NCBI GenBank assembly: GCA_903813345.2
Contig: CAIIXF020000283.1
Span: forward strand, 1-25,000
Origin: Owenia fusiformis
Taxonomy: Eukaryota; Annelida; Polychaeta; Sabellida; Oweniidae
DNA length: 25,000 nt
Direction: 5' to 3'
Shown here: piece after piece, positions 16,930-25,000 of the stretch
Layout: the number at the start of each line of letters is the position of its first letter
Position numbering within the stretch: position 1 is the first letter of the stretch
The notes under the pieces: model-generated
What the model was told of the DNA's origin: nothing
The model's input: only the letters and a program-made list of their open reading frames with translations
Databases searched by the model: none
Position numbers and translations under genes: made by a program

Positions 16930-18066
16930 GCTTTTTTCTAAACCTAAAAAATACTTGGAACTTTTTTCACCTTCTTCAGCCCATTGAACTTTTGCCCTTA
17001 TTTGGGCACCTCTGGTTTCTACAGCTAAAATGTTATCATACATGAGTTTTAAGTGATTTGCCTGGTTTACCAGGTCTACATTTTGGGGATCTTTTGTTAA
17101 CTTAATCGAAACATTTTTCAAAGATTTATTGATACCTTCTAAATTTTGTCGTTTCTCTTTAGCTTTAGTTTTTCCATATTGAATACTGATTGATTGTACT
17201 TTGGATTTAAAATACTCCCATTTTTGTAATGATTGTAATTCTTCTAACTGGGTGATTTCTGTGACTAAATTGTTTACCATGTTTACATATACTATATCTT
17301 TTAAAAAACTATCATTGAATTTCCAATATGATGGCCCTCTTTTAAATTCACCGAAATCTAAGTGCATGTATATACCTTTATGATCTGAGTTTGGTACATT
17401 TAATATATCACAGGATTCAACATATTCAAAACATGTTTCATTCGTAAAAATAAAATCAATTTTTCTCATTATTGCTTTTGATTTGTGCCTCCATGTATAT
17501 TCTTTACAGTCGTCATGTTGTAATCGCCAAACATCGTTTAGTTTTAAACTTTCTACCATATTACTAAAGGCTTTGATTTCAATTTGACTGTGCATTTCAC
17601 CACATATATTGTCTAATTTACTTAATGTACAGTTAAAATCACCTCCAATCAAAACAGATGATGTAAGTATATTTTTTTGATTTATAGTTCTGGTTACCTT
17701 TTTGAAGAAGTCAATTTTTTCCTTTGTTTGGTTTGGAGCATAGATATTAAAAATATACAATGGCTTATCAGAATATTGACATGAAATACCTAAAATTCTT
17801 GACTCAGCATGTATGACTTGCATATTTGATATTTCTGTACATTTATCACTAATTAAAATCATTTCACCTTTGCTGTGCTTTGTTCCAGCATTATAAAACA
17901 TTTGCCCTTTCCATTCTTTTTCCCATGTTTTTGCTACATCATCTGTAATAAATGATTCTTGTATACAGCAAATATCTATTTTATGCTTTTTCAAAAACTG
18001 AAAAAAAGTGAACCTGGTTCTTTTATTCCTTAATCCCCTTACATTTACACTTAAAACATTTACCAT
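16927..18066 (-). CDS. LINE ORF2, APE-type endonuclease part
   Basis: 379 codons from Met 18066. Catalytic and metal-binding positions are present: Asn8 in SVNVRGL, Glu37 in CIQESF, Asp143 and Asn145 in GGDFNC, Asp204 in RKIDFIF with TWRH before it, and Ser227-Asp228-His229 (NSDHKG). It ends in KYFLGLEKS followed by TGA (16929-16927). The downstream RT follows in the same frame, so this is one ORF2 cut by a nonsense mutation. A CGA (Arg) to TGA change at a CpG is the simplest cause, though the ancestral codon is not visible. The endonuclease nicks target DNA for target-primed reverse transcription. Confidence 0.9.
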   Translation of the reverse strand: MVNVLSVNVRGLRNKRTRFTFFQFLKKHKIDICCIQESFITDDVAKTWEKEWKGQMFYNAGTKHSKGEMILISDKCTEISNMQVIHAESRILGISCQYSDKPLYIFNIYAPNQTKEKIDFFKKVTRTINQKNILTSSVLIGGDFNCTLSKLDNICGEMHSQIEIKAFSNMVESLKLNDVWRLQHDDCKEYTWRHKSKAIMRKIDFIFTNETCFEYVESCDILNVPNSDHKGIYMHLDFGEFKRGPSYWKFNDSFLKDIVYVNMVNNLVTEITQLEELQSLQKWEYFKSKVQSISIQYGKTKAKEKRQNLEGINKSLKNVSIKLTKDPQNVDLVNQANHLKLMYDNILAVETRGAQIRAKVQWAEEGEKSSKYFLGLEKS

Positions 18067-18190
18067 TTAATGTAAATAAAAGGTATATAATATAATCCAC
18101 AGTCCTGCAACAACAGTGTATTGCAATTCACAGTCCATGTCCATAGCAGTAGGTTTTCCATAGATATGCTTGTTATATGAAAATAACAAA

Positions 18191-19345
18191 TTAACCATTG
18201 TTTTCAATGTCTAGTATGATAGGGGATCCAAGCTTATTTTTCTTTGAGTCACTGTTCATTTCAAGGGGGCTTATATCTTTTCTCTTAAGATGCACTTTAA
18301 GAGAGGATTTTTGCTTAGTTGTAGAGTCACAACTGGCATTATCTGAGATGTTCTTAGCGGGGGTTGAAGTATTTTGGTGGCACTCAGCCAAGAACTTATT
18401 TGCCATTTTCATGGCATCTGGTGAAGATATTGAGCTATCTTCTGGTTGAAGGGCACGTGTTATGAGCTTCTCTGCTATTTTGGCACCACTCTCTGCACTC
18501 TTCGTTGTTGGTTCTTGCGGCTTTGTCTGTTCCTGGACCTTCTGACGACCTGTTGTTTCCATCGGGCATGCCAATTTCCGGTGTCCATCAATACCACATT
18601 TCCAGCAAGTGATTTTTGGCTTCGTTGTTTCATCGGATGTTCTCAGAAGACATTCTGACTTGCGATGACCTTCCAAACCACATTGGAAGCACTTTGGTTT
18701 TGATCTTTTTGGGCAGTCATTGATATTATGATCACCTCTGCAATGTGGACAGTTGATTTCTTGTCCATCGTGATATATTACTATGTCTATTTCGATTAGC
18801 TCTGGAGGATTGAAGGGGTTGGGTATTGTGTAGTCTAAATATCTAGGTTGCGATTTGACTATTTTTCTCACATAACAAAACCTATGCCCTGTGAGTACAC
18901 TGTGTCGTGTTCCATTAGTCGCTCTTCTGCTGTGGAATTTCACGTCTGAGGTACGTTCTGCAAATGAGTCCACCCACTGCTCAATTTCCGAGTTGGAAAC
19001 ATGAAGTGGTATACCATGTATTGATACTCGTGTGGAGTTTCGTCCTGCTCCAAACGATGCGCTGGGTGTTGCGAAGTAGGGACTTATTTTGAACTGCTTT
19101 CCATTGATGCATAAAGAGCCAAGAGATAATAAGTTGGCTTTTGTTCCAAGACTGTCAGTATAAATTATGTAGGAGCCACTGAATAGTTGCACACCAATTA
19201 TATTGTCTCTTTTTATTACATCCGGTCGAATTCTATCATCAGCCTGTGATATAAGTTTGTCAAGTAGTTCATATTCATTCATTCTGCCCATTCCTCTGGC
19301 TTCTAGCTTAACCCATAGTTCTGTGTTTTTAACAATATTCTCCAT
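18191..19345 (-). CDS. LINE ORF1, RNA-binding protein with three zinc knuckles
   Basis: 384 codons, uninterrupted. Residues 106-165 (RVSIHGIPL, later GHRFCYVRK) look like an RRM-type fold with RNP2- and RNP1-like strands. Three CCHC knuckles follow: C199-C202-H206-C211 (one residue shorter than usual between the second Cys and the His), C219-C222-H227-C232 and C247-C250-H255-C260. The tail (261-384) is Lys/Ser/Thr-rich and low in structure, with a basic end (KRKD, SKKNK). This arrangement suits the nucleic-acid-binding ORF1 of L1/Tx1-like LINEs, which coats the element RNA. The start at 19345 is the first ATG of the frame. Confidence 0.9.
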   Translation of the reverse strand: MENIVKNTELWVKLEARGMGRMNEYELLDKLISQADDRIRPDVIKRDNIIGVQLFSGSYIIYTDSLGTKANLLSLGSLCINGKQFKISPYFATPSASFGAGRNSTRVSIHGIPLHVSNSEIEQWVDSFAERTSDVKFHSRRATNGTRHSVLTGHRFCYVRKIVKSQPRYLDYTIPNPFNPPELIEIDIVIYHDGQEINCPHCRGDHNINDCPKRSKPKCFQCGLEGHRKSECLLRTSDETTKPKITCWKCGIDGHRKLACPMETTGRQKVQEQTKPQEPTTKSAESGAKIAEKLITRALQPEDSSISSPDAMKMANKFLAECHQNTSTPAKNISDNASCDSTTKQKSSLKVHLKRKDISPLEMNSDSKKNKLGSPIILDIENNG

Positions 19346-19699
19346 GTTTGAGATGGTCCCTTACTTGTGTATGTTGATATAGAGAAGTGGCTATTTAGTG
19401 TTTATACAGAGCCACATAATAGGCTTAAACAATGTTTATGTGTAGATGTAATCTGCAGTAATATTGCTCAGCTATATTTACTTACATACAAAAAAGTTTG
19501 AGGTCCAAAATATATCCAAATATTTGACGGTTTTAATCCAAAGTTGCTGTATTATGGCCTCTAGTCCTTTATACACAAGTGTATGTAGTTAGAATCCTAT
19601 ATAAATCTCACTATGTTGTCAAAAATGAGCAAATAAGAAACTTTTCCAGGAGCTCCAAAAAAAGTATGGCTACTCCATTTCAGGGGTCGTCTCAAAAAT
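19346..19699 (-). promoter_or_regulatory. LINE 5' UTR, presumed internal promoter
   Basis: 354 bases between the target duplication and ORF1. No named promoter motif was recognised; the role is inferred from its position in a complete element. Confidence 0.6.
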
Positions 19700-19711
19700 C
19701 AAAAGTTAAAT
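19700..19711. repeat. LINE target-site duplication, 5' side
   Basis: caaaagttaaat, identical to 14348-14359. Confidence 0.9.
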
Positions 19712-20451
19712 AAACATGATATGAATATTAAGACACTTTGTGGTAACCCTGTATTATGGTAACGTGGTACTGAGTTACCCAGTTTCAAATATTTGGATTT
19801 CTTAACGTTTTGAATTGAAGATATTGATTGTATGTGTATGAAGTATACAGTTCTCAGGGGTATCTTGGGAAAATGGCCACTGTATGAAGTCTGAGCTAGT
19901 CTTTGAGAGCAAATGTTACTGAGAATAATGGATATTGAAGGTATTAGAGAGTGGAGGCTAAAATATAAGAGATAAAGGTGCCTGTGGAAAGTGGCTCCTA
20001 TTACTTTTTCAATATGCAGGATCAGTTCAAACTTTTATGGTAGCTTTTATTTAGTTCTATGGGAGAGAGGTTGTGGAAACTATAAAGTATAGTAATGGAT
20101 GAGAAACAAATGAAAAATGGAGGATTTGATTCTCAATATGGGGCCTTTCTTACAACACTGATCTCTATTCACACCCAATTTACACAGTCATTCAACACAA
20201 CAGGTAGATGTAAAGGGAAACTATATAAAAAGTATATAATTCAAGTCTATTTCAATACAGATACACTTGGTAAGGTTACAGAATTCTACTCAGTTGTAAT
20301 GAAGCTTTCTATTCAGTGGCAGTCAAATAAATACACGTGAATCTCAGTATACTACTGGTAACAGTTTGAATGCCAAATATACATACATGTATGTGCATCT
20401 TGTTTTGTCAGTTCTGCCCGCCAGTGCCAATTGTCAATACTAATCACCTAT
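19712..20451. other. No gene recognised; likely 3' flank of the RING gene
   Basis: No coding motif. On the minus strand AATAAA at about 20048-20053 is a possible poly(A) signal for the RING gene whose stop codon is at 20452. Confidence 0.4.
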
Positions 20452-20728
20452 CTAATGTCCTGGACAATCATGAAATTGGCCTACAAAATCTACATCTGCA
20501 AAGCAGACAGGGCAACATGTGTCATCATTTTTCCATCCATCAATACAATGAATCCAAGCATGTATTTCCTGTTCAGGGTAATGATCTTGGTCTAAAGTTT
20601 TCAACAGGTTTTTACATGGAATACAAATGAAATGACCACATGGGAGCTGACTAAGACCTGGGGCTGAATTAGTACAATGGAAACAAAATGGTGGTCGGAT
20701 AGTCATAATGTGGCAAATGGGACAAAAA
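20452..20728 (-). CDS. RING-finger protein, terminal exon
   Basis: After an acceptor (TTTCTACAG at 20729-20737) the frame reads FCPICHIMTIRPPFCFHC, then LPCGHFICIPCKNLL, a 33-residue loop, and CCPVCFADV, ending DCPGH and TAG. The spacing C-x2-C-x11-C-x-H-x2-C-x2-C-x33-C-x2-C is a C3HC4 RING, the fold of many E3 ubiquitin ligases; an additional C-P-I-C pair stands before it. The long loop between the last two Cys pairs is unusual. The exon would begin in phase 2. If translation began at the internal Met, the product would be an 84-residue protein; otherwise upstream exons lie between 20.8 and 22 kb. No gene name can be given. Confidence 0.7.
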
Positions 20729-20737
20729 CTGTAGAAA

Positions 20738-21935
20738 GTGATGCAGCACTTGAAATGGAATTGACTCACAGTAATTACAAAGGCACACAAAGATCAAATA
20801 GGCTGTGAGGCTTTATATGAGCAACTTGATACTGACACTGGCTATGTTTAGTTCCCTGGGACAAACAAAAGTAGCAGCAAATTAATTGCCCTTCCTACTC
20901 TGTATAATGACCTTACCCCGGAAATATTTAAATAACTCTGTAATGAAGTGAAAAATATAACAATTGCTAGATTCTTTCAGAATTTCAGTATTCGTGCAAT
21001 CAAGATTAAGATAAATAAAATATGCCCAGTGAAATGAATGGAGCGCTCAAAAGATGGTTATGCTGTGAAGCTGTTTTACAACTAAAAAATCGTAACTAGT
21101 CCATGCCTGATGATACTAACCAGGTGCAACACAGATCCCCTAAAGAGTGTCAGCAAATATGAAGATTGCCTTGATCACCCCAAACCAATTCGTCTCGGGA
21201 ATATTTAGAATAAAATGTGAAATAATACTACATGCAATAATAGTAAAACTTTGGGAAAAAATATAGCCAATGTTTCTCACAAGTTGAAAGTTTCTAAAGC
21301 AATCTAGCTTTAAAGTGTGGACATTTTCAGTGACACAAACAATTGACACTGGCAAGCAGAAAACACACTCAAGTTATCTATATTACTGCCTATAAACAAG
21401 ATATACTCTGAAATACTGCGTTGACAACTGGCTACTAATGGTATAGGAACAAATCAGAAAAACTGCTTTAATTTTAGCTAAAGCAAAGTCACTCTAGTGA
21501 GTTTAAAGTAAAAGCATTCAAAATACAAGTTAGCCTCTATCAAAAGATACCTGTTTGAAGTGTAAGTGAACAGAAATTGACTCAAGTGCCAATACAAAAG
21601 TTCAACAAATGTCTAAAGTAGCTTACACAGGTATAATTACATCAATTCAAAACAACTCAGTAGGCCAAAATGCAGAGTAAGCAAATGAAAAGCAAGTTGT
21701 CAACTTCACGTGTTTCTAAGATTCAACTGACGAACTAAATTGCCATTACCTGATTTATCTGAGTTGGCAGATTATCCATTCTGGACTCAAAGGTAGAACG
21801 GAAACTATATCCTAGTGTGTGTGTAGTATAATCCAAATATATATCCTACTATTTGATCGCTTTAAGTTTTAAAACTCGGAGCTTTTGCAAATGCGACTTG
21901 TTGTTGTCAAAAGTGAAAACAGAACTACTTGAACA
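20738..21935 (-). other. Presumed intron(s) with a possible tiny coding exon
   Basis: Mostly AT-rich sequence. At 21752-21782 the minus strand has GAGTCCAG, then AATGGATAATCTG and eight more codons (MDNLPTQINQ), and then CAG/GTAATG, a fair candidate for a short start exon. A 19-base piece between AG and GT at about 21121-21139 could be another. Their phases do not add up simply to the RING exon, so these are only candidates. Confidence 0.3.
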
Positions 21936-21941
21936 ACTTAC

Positions 21942-22170
21942 CGCCGTTCACCCTCCGCCTGAAATCACTGCGCGAAGTCGAGAAAATAGTTCCATCCAAA
22001 ATGTTAAAACAGCAAGTCTAATGACTTGAATTACGCTATAAAAAGGATTAAAAATACACAATATATGTGTAAAAGTTATAAATAATGAGTTAAAATGCGA
22101 TTGAAGCGAGAAAAGTATGGAACTACTTCCGGACTCCGATGAACGGGATAAATCAAAATGGCGACAAGTT
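21942..22170 (-). promoter_or_regulatory. Promoter and first exon of a minus-strand gene
   Basis: The least AT-rich spot of the region. On the minus strand an ETS-like CCGGAAGT (about 22125-22132) lies downstream of a CGCCATTTT box (YY1-like in reverse, 22157-22165). A consensus donor GGCG/GTAAGT occurs at 21942/21941. The ATG in between opens only 15 codons before TGA, so the exon is probably mostly 5' UTR. The RING exon lies about 1.2 kb downstream in the same orientation, which makes it the likely gene. Confidence 0.45.
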
Positions 22171-23300
22171 TAAAAATATTAAAAATTTGAAATTTTACAA
22201 AGTTTGCCTCAAACTCAGCTGTAATCGCCTTATACATCTAATCAGGTAGGCATAAAAAGAATCAATATGACGATCTTCCTACACAATTTGCCAAAAATGT
22301 ATCAAATAAACTGGAAGGTCGTCACAACTTGACTCGACTTTCGAAAACCAAAGAAGGTCTTATATGCTTCTTAAGTGAAATTGATGCATTAAAGGAATGG
22401 TCGAAACACATTTTTTGTGAAACCCACTGTACTGGTTAAATTGTACAGCCTCAGAAACCGAGTTTGGGAAAAACATTATATTTATTTCTCCAATCATTCC
22501 ATAAAATGGTCCCAGTATCAATATCATATCTGCTCATGACTTGCTCTCCTGAATTAACTATTTACAATGCACATTTCAACTCTACTTTATATATATGTCA
22601 CTAAGGGATATATATGTTTCCTAAGTGGCATACATTCCAGTAGATTTCATGTTAAAGGATTAAATTCATTTTAGCTTTACCCTTATTAGGTTATTTCCAT
22701 CCTGAAGGCCATGCAACATTGTGACTCGTTAACTCTTTTCTTTTCCCAATCCTCAAATATTTTACAAAACACACTTTTTATCCATCAATTTCCCTCTTAT
22801 ATTTCTTAATTTTTGGGTTTTCACATCATGAAATATGTGAATTTTAAATCGTCTATCTTATATGGTCAATAACATCTTCTTTACAATTATTTTTTCTTTT
22901 CTTAACCTTTAAATCTTGTCCTCAGTAGGTACATACAAAGGCCCAGTGTATGAAATAAGGATTTTTTTACCTAGACATTTTGGCAGGCCAGTCAGATTTT
23001 AACCAGCCATATCATTTTTTCTCAGGCCAATCTCTGGCCAAAAATTGTATCGGACTTGAGGTTTCTTGTGCCATCAATCATACTGTTGTTTTTCAGTTTG
23101 ATGTGGTCCCAATATCTTCGACACTAATCACACTACATCATTCCCATGTCATATTTCAACCAAGGTCAGCACTTGGTCCATTGATTTCTAAATGACCTCA
23201 CCTCTGATTCCACTACTGATACACTGAGACCTGGAAAATCAACATGTCTCACACTGTACATACATGTATATGATTATTATACAAAAAATGATAAGAAGTT
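22171..23300. other. No gene recognised
   Basis: AT-rich, pyrimidine-rich on the plus strand around 22680-22960. An open frame at 22980-23195 has no motif and I consider it chance. Part may be intron of the candidate gene with an exon at 23388-23586. Confidence 0.45.
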
Positions 23301-23387
23301 ACAAATGCTGGGTCATCAGAAGGGACAGCAGGAGGGTCAATATTACTCATTATTTGTCCTCATTACTACCGGGAGTGAATTACTTAC

Positions 23388-23586
23388 ATGTAGTTATAGC
23401 AGCTGGTGGATCTTGAGTCCTACATGTTGAGCCAGATGCTTGGGGAACTGTACTTAATGACTTAACCAAAAGCCCAGGTGCTGATTTCTTTCTAGCTTTA
23501 CCTTACCAATCTTACTTTGCTTGGGCAAAAAAGCCAGCAGGCTTCTCTGTCCTTGGAGGAGGGGGTGGAGCTGGACGTTTAAACAT
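23388..23586 (-). pseudogene. Proline-rich candidate coding exon with two in-frame TAA
   Basis: After an acceptor-like TTTCCTCTCAG the minus strand has ATG (23586) and reads MFKRPAPPPPPRTEKPAGFF, then AQAK, TAA, two codons (DW), TAA, and stays in the same frame through GKARKKSAPGLLVKSLSTVP and TCRTQDPPAAITT to a strong donor ACAT/GTAAGT at 23388/23387. Uninterrupted protein-like composition on both sides of two close stops suggests a once-coding exon. Alternatively the exon ends earlier at CAAA/GTAAGA (23516), which would remove the stops but leave the second open part unexplained. A further frame (MSNIDPPAVPSDDPAF, about 23290-23350) may belong to the same gene. Family not recognised. Confidence 0.4.
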
Positions 23587-23619
23587 GATTATCTGAGAGG
23601 AAATGTGAACTTAAATTTA

Positions 23620-24249
23620 TCATTTTAGATTTTTATTTCTTTAAAAATCTAAAAACCCGCTAAACAAAACTAAGTTAGAGGCATAAGAAATCCCAGTATT
23701 TATTGTACGTCAATGACATCATGCCACTACGGGTAACTACATTCGAAATTATGATCAAAATACACGTGGGGAATTCTGAGAATTTGCAGACTGAAATGTA
23801 AGTTTTATTCATGGCAGTCTAACGAGTGCCACAAATGTCTGGCAGGCAAAATATCTGGGTGTTTCTATCAAAATAAGCCATCTATAATTTTGTCAGGCCA
23901 ATGGCTGATGTCGGACGTCTATTTCGCGCACAGGAAACCACTTTTCAGAATTTCATTCATTTTCAAAGCAAAGAACCTCCATTTGACCGCGACTGTACAA
24001 CTGCTTTATTGTCTATGAACTTATTAACCCTAGCATATTTCAACTCATCTCCCAAATCTGTTCAACAAATCTCTCCAATCTGTTCACCAAAGCATGAGCC
24101 TTTAAATGGATAGGCCTGTTATTCTCTTTATCCCAACAATCACAAAAAACTGATTTTTTGTCTGTTTAACTGATTTTGATATTCGCAGACATTTTCTGTT
24201 TTGTTGCACTCCTCTTGCTTACCATTGAGAAGATTGTTATGAGAGAAGT
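23620..24249. other. Intergenic, no gene recognised
   Basis: A slightly GC-richer spot at 23900-23990 on the minus strand could be the upstream region of the proline-rich exon. No repeat or coding motif was identified. Confidence 0.35.
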
Positions 24250-24433
24250 TGTGGTGTTATATACTTAACACTAGACTAACAGTTTATAAGATTATCAAGA
24301 CTTTATTGCTGGATAAAACTTAAGACCGCATGGCTTCTACATCCGGGCACTAGACAGCCCAATCTGATGACATCACACATTAAGGTGGACAATGAGTTAA
24401 CATTTAAGGTGTACAGAGTGTACTAACACTACA
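24250..24433 (-). mobile_element. Gypsy 3' LTR (184 bases)
   Basis: On the minus strand the segment starts TGTAGTGTTA and ends TAACACCACA, inverted ends that agree in 9 of 10 positions and give the usual TG...CA. It contains AATAAA (24302-24307) as the poly(A) signal. It lies about 300 bases after the pol stop at 24738 and directly after a polypurine tract. The 5 bases beyond (ACTTC, minus strand) would be the target duplication, which cannot be checked because the 5' LTR is outside the window. Confidence 0.8.
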
Positions 24434-24443
24434 TCCCCCTTTC
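24434..24443 (-). other. Polypurine tract
   Basis: GAAAGGGGGA on the minus strand immediately before the LTR, the plus-strand primer site of reverse transcription. Confidence 0.85.
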
Positions 24444-24737
24444 GAGATGCTTTACAGAATCTTTACAGAATACATGAAATGATATTGTATCTTTAATAAG
24501 GCAATAAAGAAGTGTTCCTTTAAATGTTACACCTTAATACAACTAAATACATGTTGCAATGTCTCTAACATGTCATACAGTTTTACATAAATGTTTATAT
24601 CAAATATTTTGACAAATAAAAGGTTTGCATCATTATAATAAACATGCTTCATCTGAGATCAACTATAGAAACCATAGAAACATATACAATACAGCTAGAA
24701 TGTTAATAAAGTCTAAAATGCATAACATTGTTTCATG
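24444..24737 (-). other. Gypsy 3' untranslated region
   Basis: About 290 bases of AT-rich sequence between the pol stop and the polypurine tract, with no frame suggesting an envelope gene. Confidence 0.6.
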
Positions 24738-25000
24738 TTACAAATCAAGTCTATCTACTGGCTTGCTTACTCTGCCTGACCTAGTAACAACATGTCGTCT
24801 CTCTGGAGACTTTTGCTTTGCTGCAGGCCTTGATATCTGTACCTTAGTTTCATGATCTATTTTTGATTCACAAGTAGCATTTGGTTGTACCTTGTTATCA
24901 CTATGACTTGTTTGTGATTCTAATGGATCATAAGTGTTTTCTAATTCAACTTCATGTTCCTCACAAGGTATCACCATGCTCCTGTTTCTTCGATAACTGT
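24738..25000 (-). CDS. Ty3/Gypsy polyprotein C-terminus (runs off the window)
   Basis: The frame ends in TRSGRVSKPVDRLDL and a stop, the R-S-G-R-x2-K-P-x-D-R-L-x-L ending typical of the integrase C-terminal tail of many animal Gypsy elements. Upstream it is acidic (CEEHEVELENTYDPLESQ), also usual before that tail. The Met at 24977 is unlikely to be the real start: the polyprotein continues beyond 25000. Context with polypurine tract and LTR supports the call. Better preserved than the Gypsy remnant at 7.4-9.7 kb. Confidence 0.8.
   Translation of the reverse strand, partial: SYRRNRSMVIPCEEHEVELENTYDPLESQTSHSDNKVQPNATCESKIDHETKVQISRPAAKQKSPERRHVVTRSGRVSKPVDRLDL

Larger units (their letters stand above)
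14360..19699 (-). mobile_element. Near full-length L1/Tx1-like LINE
   Basis: About 5.3 kb on the minus strand, flanked by a perfect 12-base target duplication (14348-14359 and 19700-19711). The order is 5' UTR (19346-19699), ORF1 (19345-18191), a 124-base spacer, ORF2 (18066-14459 with one stop and one frameshift), a short 3' UTR and an 11-base A tail (14360-14370, T on the plus strand). An APE-type endonuclease, a YADD reverse transcriptase, a C-terminal Cys/His motif, a CCHC-bearing ORF1 and a homopolymer A tail place it in the L1 group, probably Tx1-like. Low damage and a perfect target duplication indicate recent insertion. Confidence 0.92.

Noticed and set aside
22980-23195. Plus-strand 71-codon frame with GQS and HH runs
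   Set aside because: No motif, no splice sites that fit, and no conservation evidence in the window.

Overview
The window looks like AT-rich, intron-bearing nuclear DNA of a metazoan, most probably a marine invertebrate. It holds no bacterial-type gene clusters. Its recognisable content is retroelements of animal type: a Penelope-like element with a GIY-YIG nuclease, an L1/Tx1-like LINE and Ty3/Gypsy remnants. Species cannot be fixed from the sequence.

Positions 1-7050 hold a decaying array of related segments. Three units (about 1-1568, 1569-3030 and 3031-4350) repeat with periods of 1568 and 1462 bases. More diverged copies fill 5440-7050. On the minus strand the units carry (i) an exon with an exact C-x5-H-x9-H-x3-C CHHC zinc finger, which I read as GTSF1/U11-48K-like, ending at a good splice donor, and (ii) a Cys/His-rich module. 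Between the better and the poorer copies (4364-5292) lie fragments I read as protein-primed family-B DNA polymerase of the Polinton/Maverick kind, in two opposite orientations. In the third unit the polymerase-like frame runs into the CHHC finger.

Positions 7411-9690 are a degenerate Ty3/Gypsy pol on the minus strand: linker, RT, RNase H and integrase, broken by stops, frameshifts and a 34-base duplication at the catalytic YxDD site. A 3'-end-like repeat with an ATACA-rich tail follows (10172-10535), then a 25-base minisatellite and several open but unrecognised minus-strand frames (10672-12256).

Positions 13134-19711 are nested insertions into an older repeat copy that is inverted relative to the one at 10172-10338. 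One is a head-to-head pair of 5'-truncated Penelope-like fragments flanked by a 14-base direct repeat. The other is an almost complete L1/Tx1-like LINE (14360-19699, minus strand) with a poly(A) tail and a perfect 12-base target duplication. ORF1 is intact. ORF2 has one in-frame TGA and one 1-base frameshift.

Positions 19712-24249 are the most host-like part: a RING-finger terminal exon (minus, 20452-20728), a promoter-like GC-richer spot near 22.1 kb with a consensus splice donor, and a proline-rich candidate exon near 23.5 kb. The right edge carries the C-terminus of another Gypsy polyprotein (minus), its polypurine tract and a 184-base 3' LTR, continuing beyond the window.
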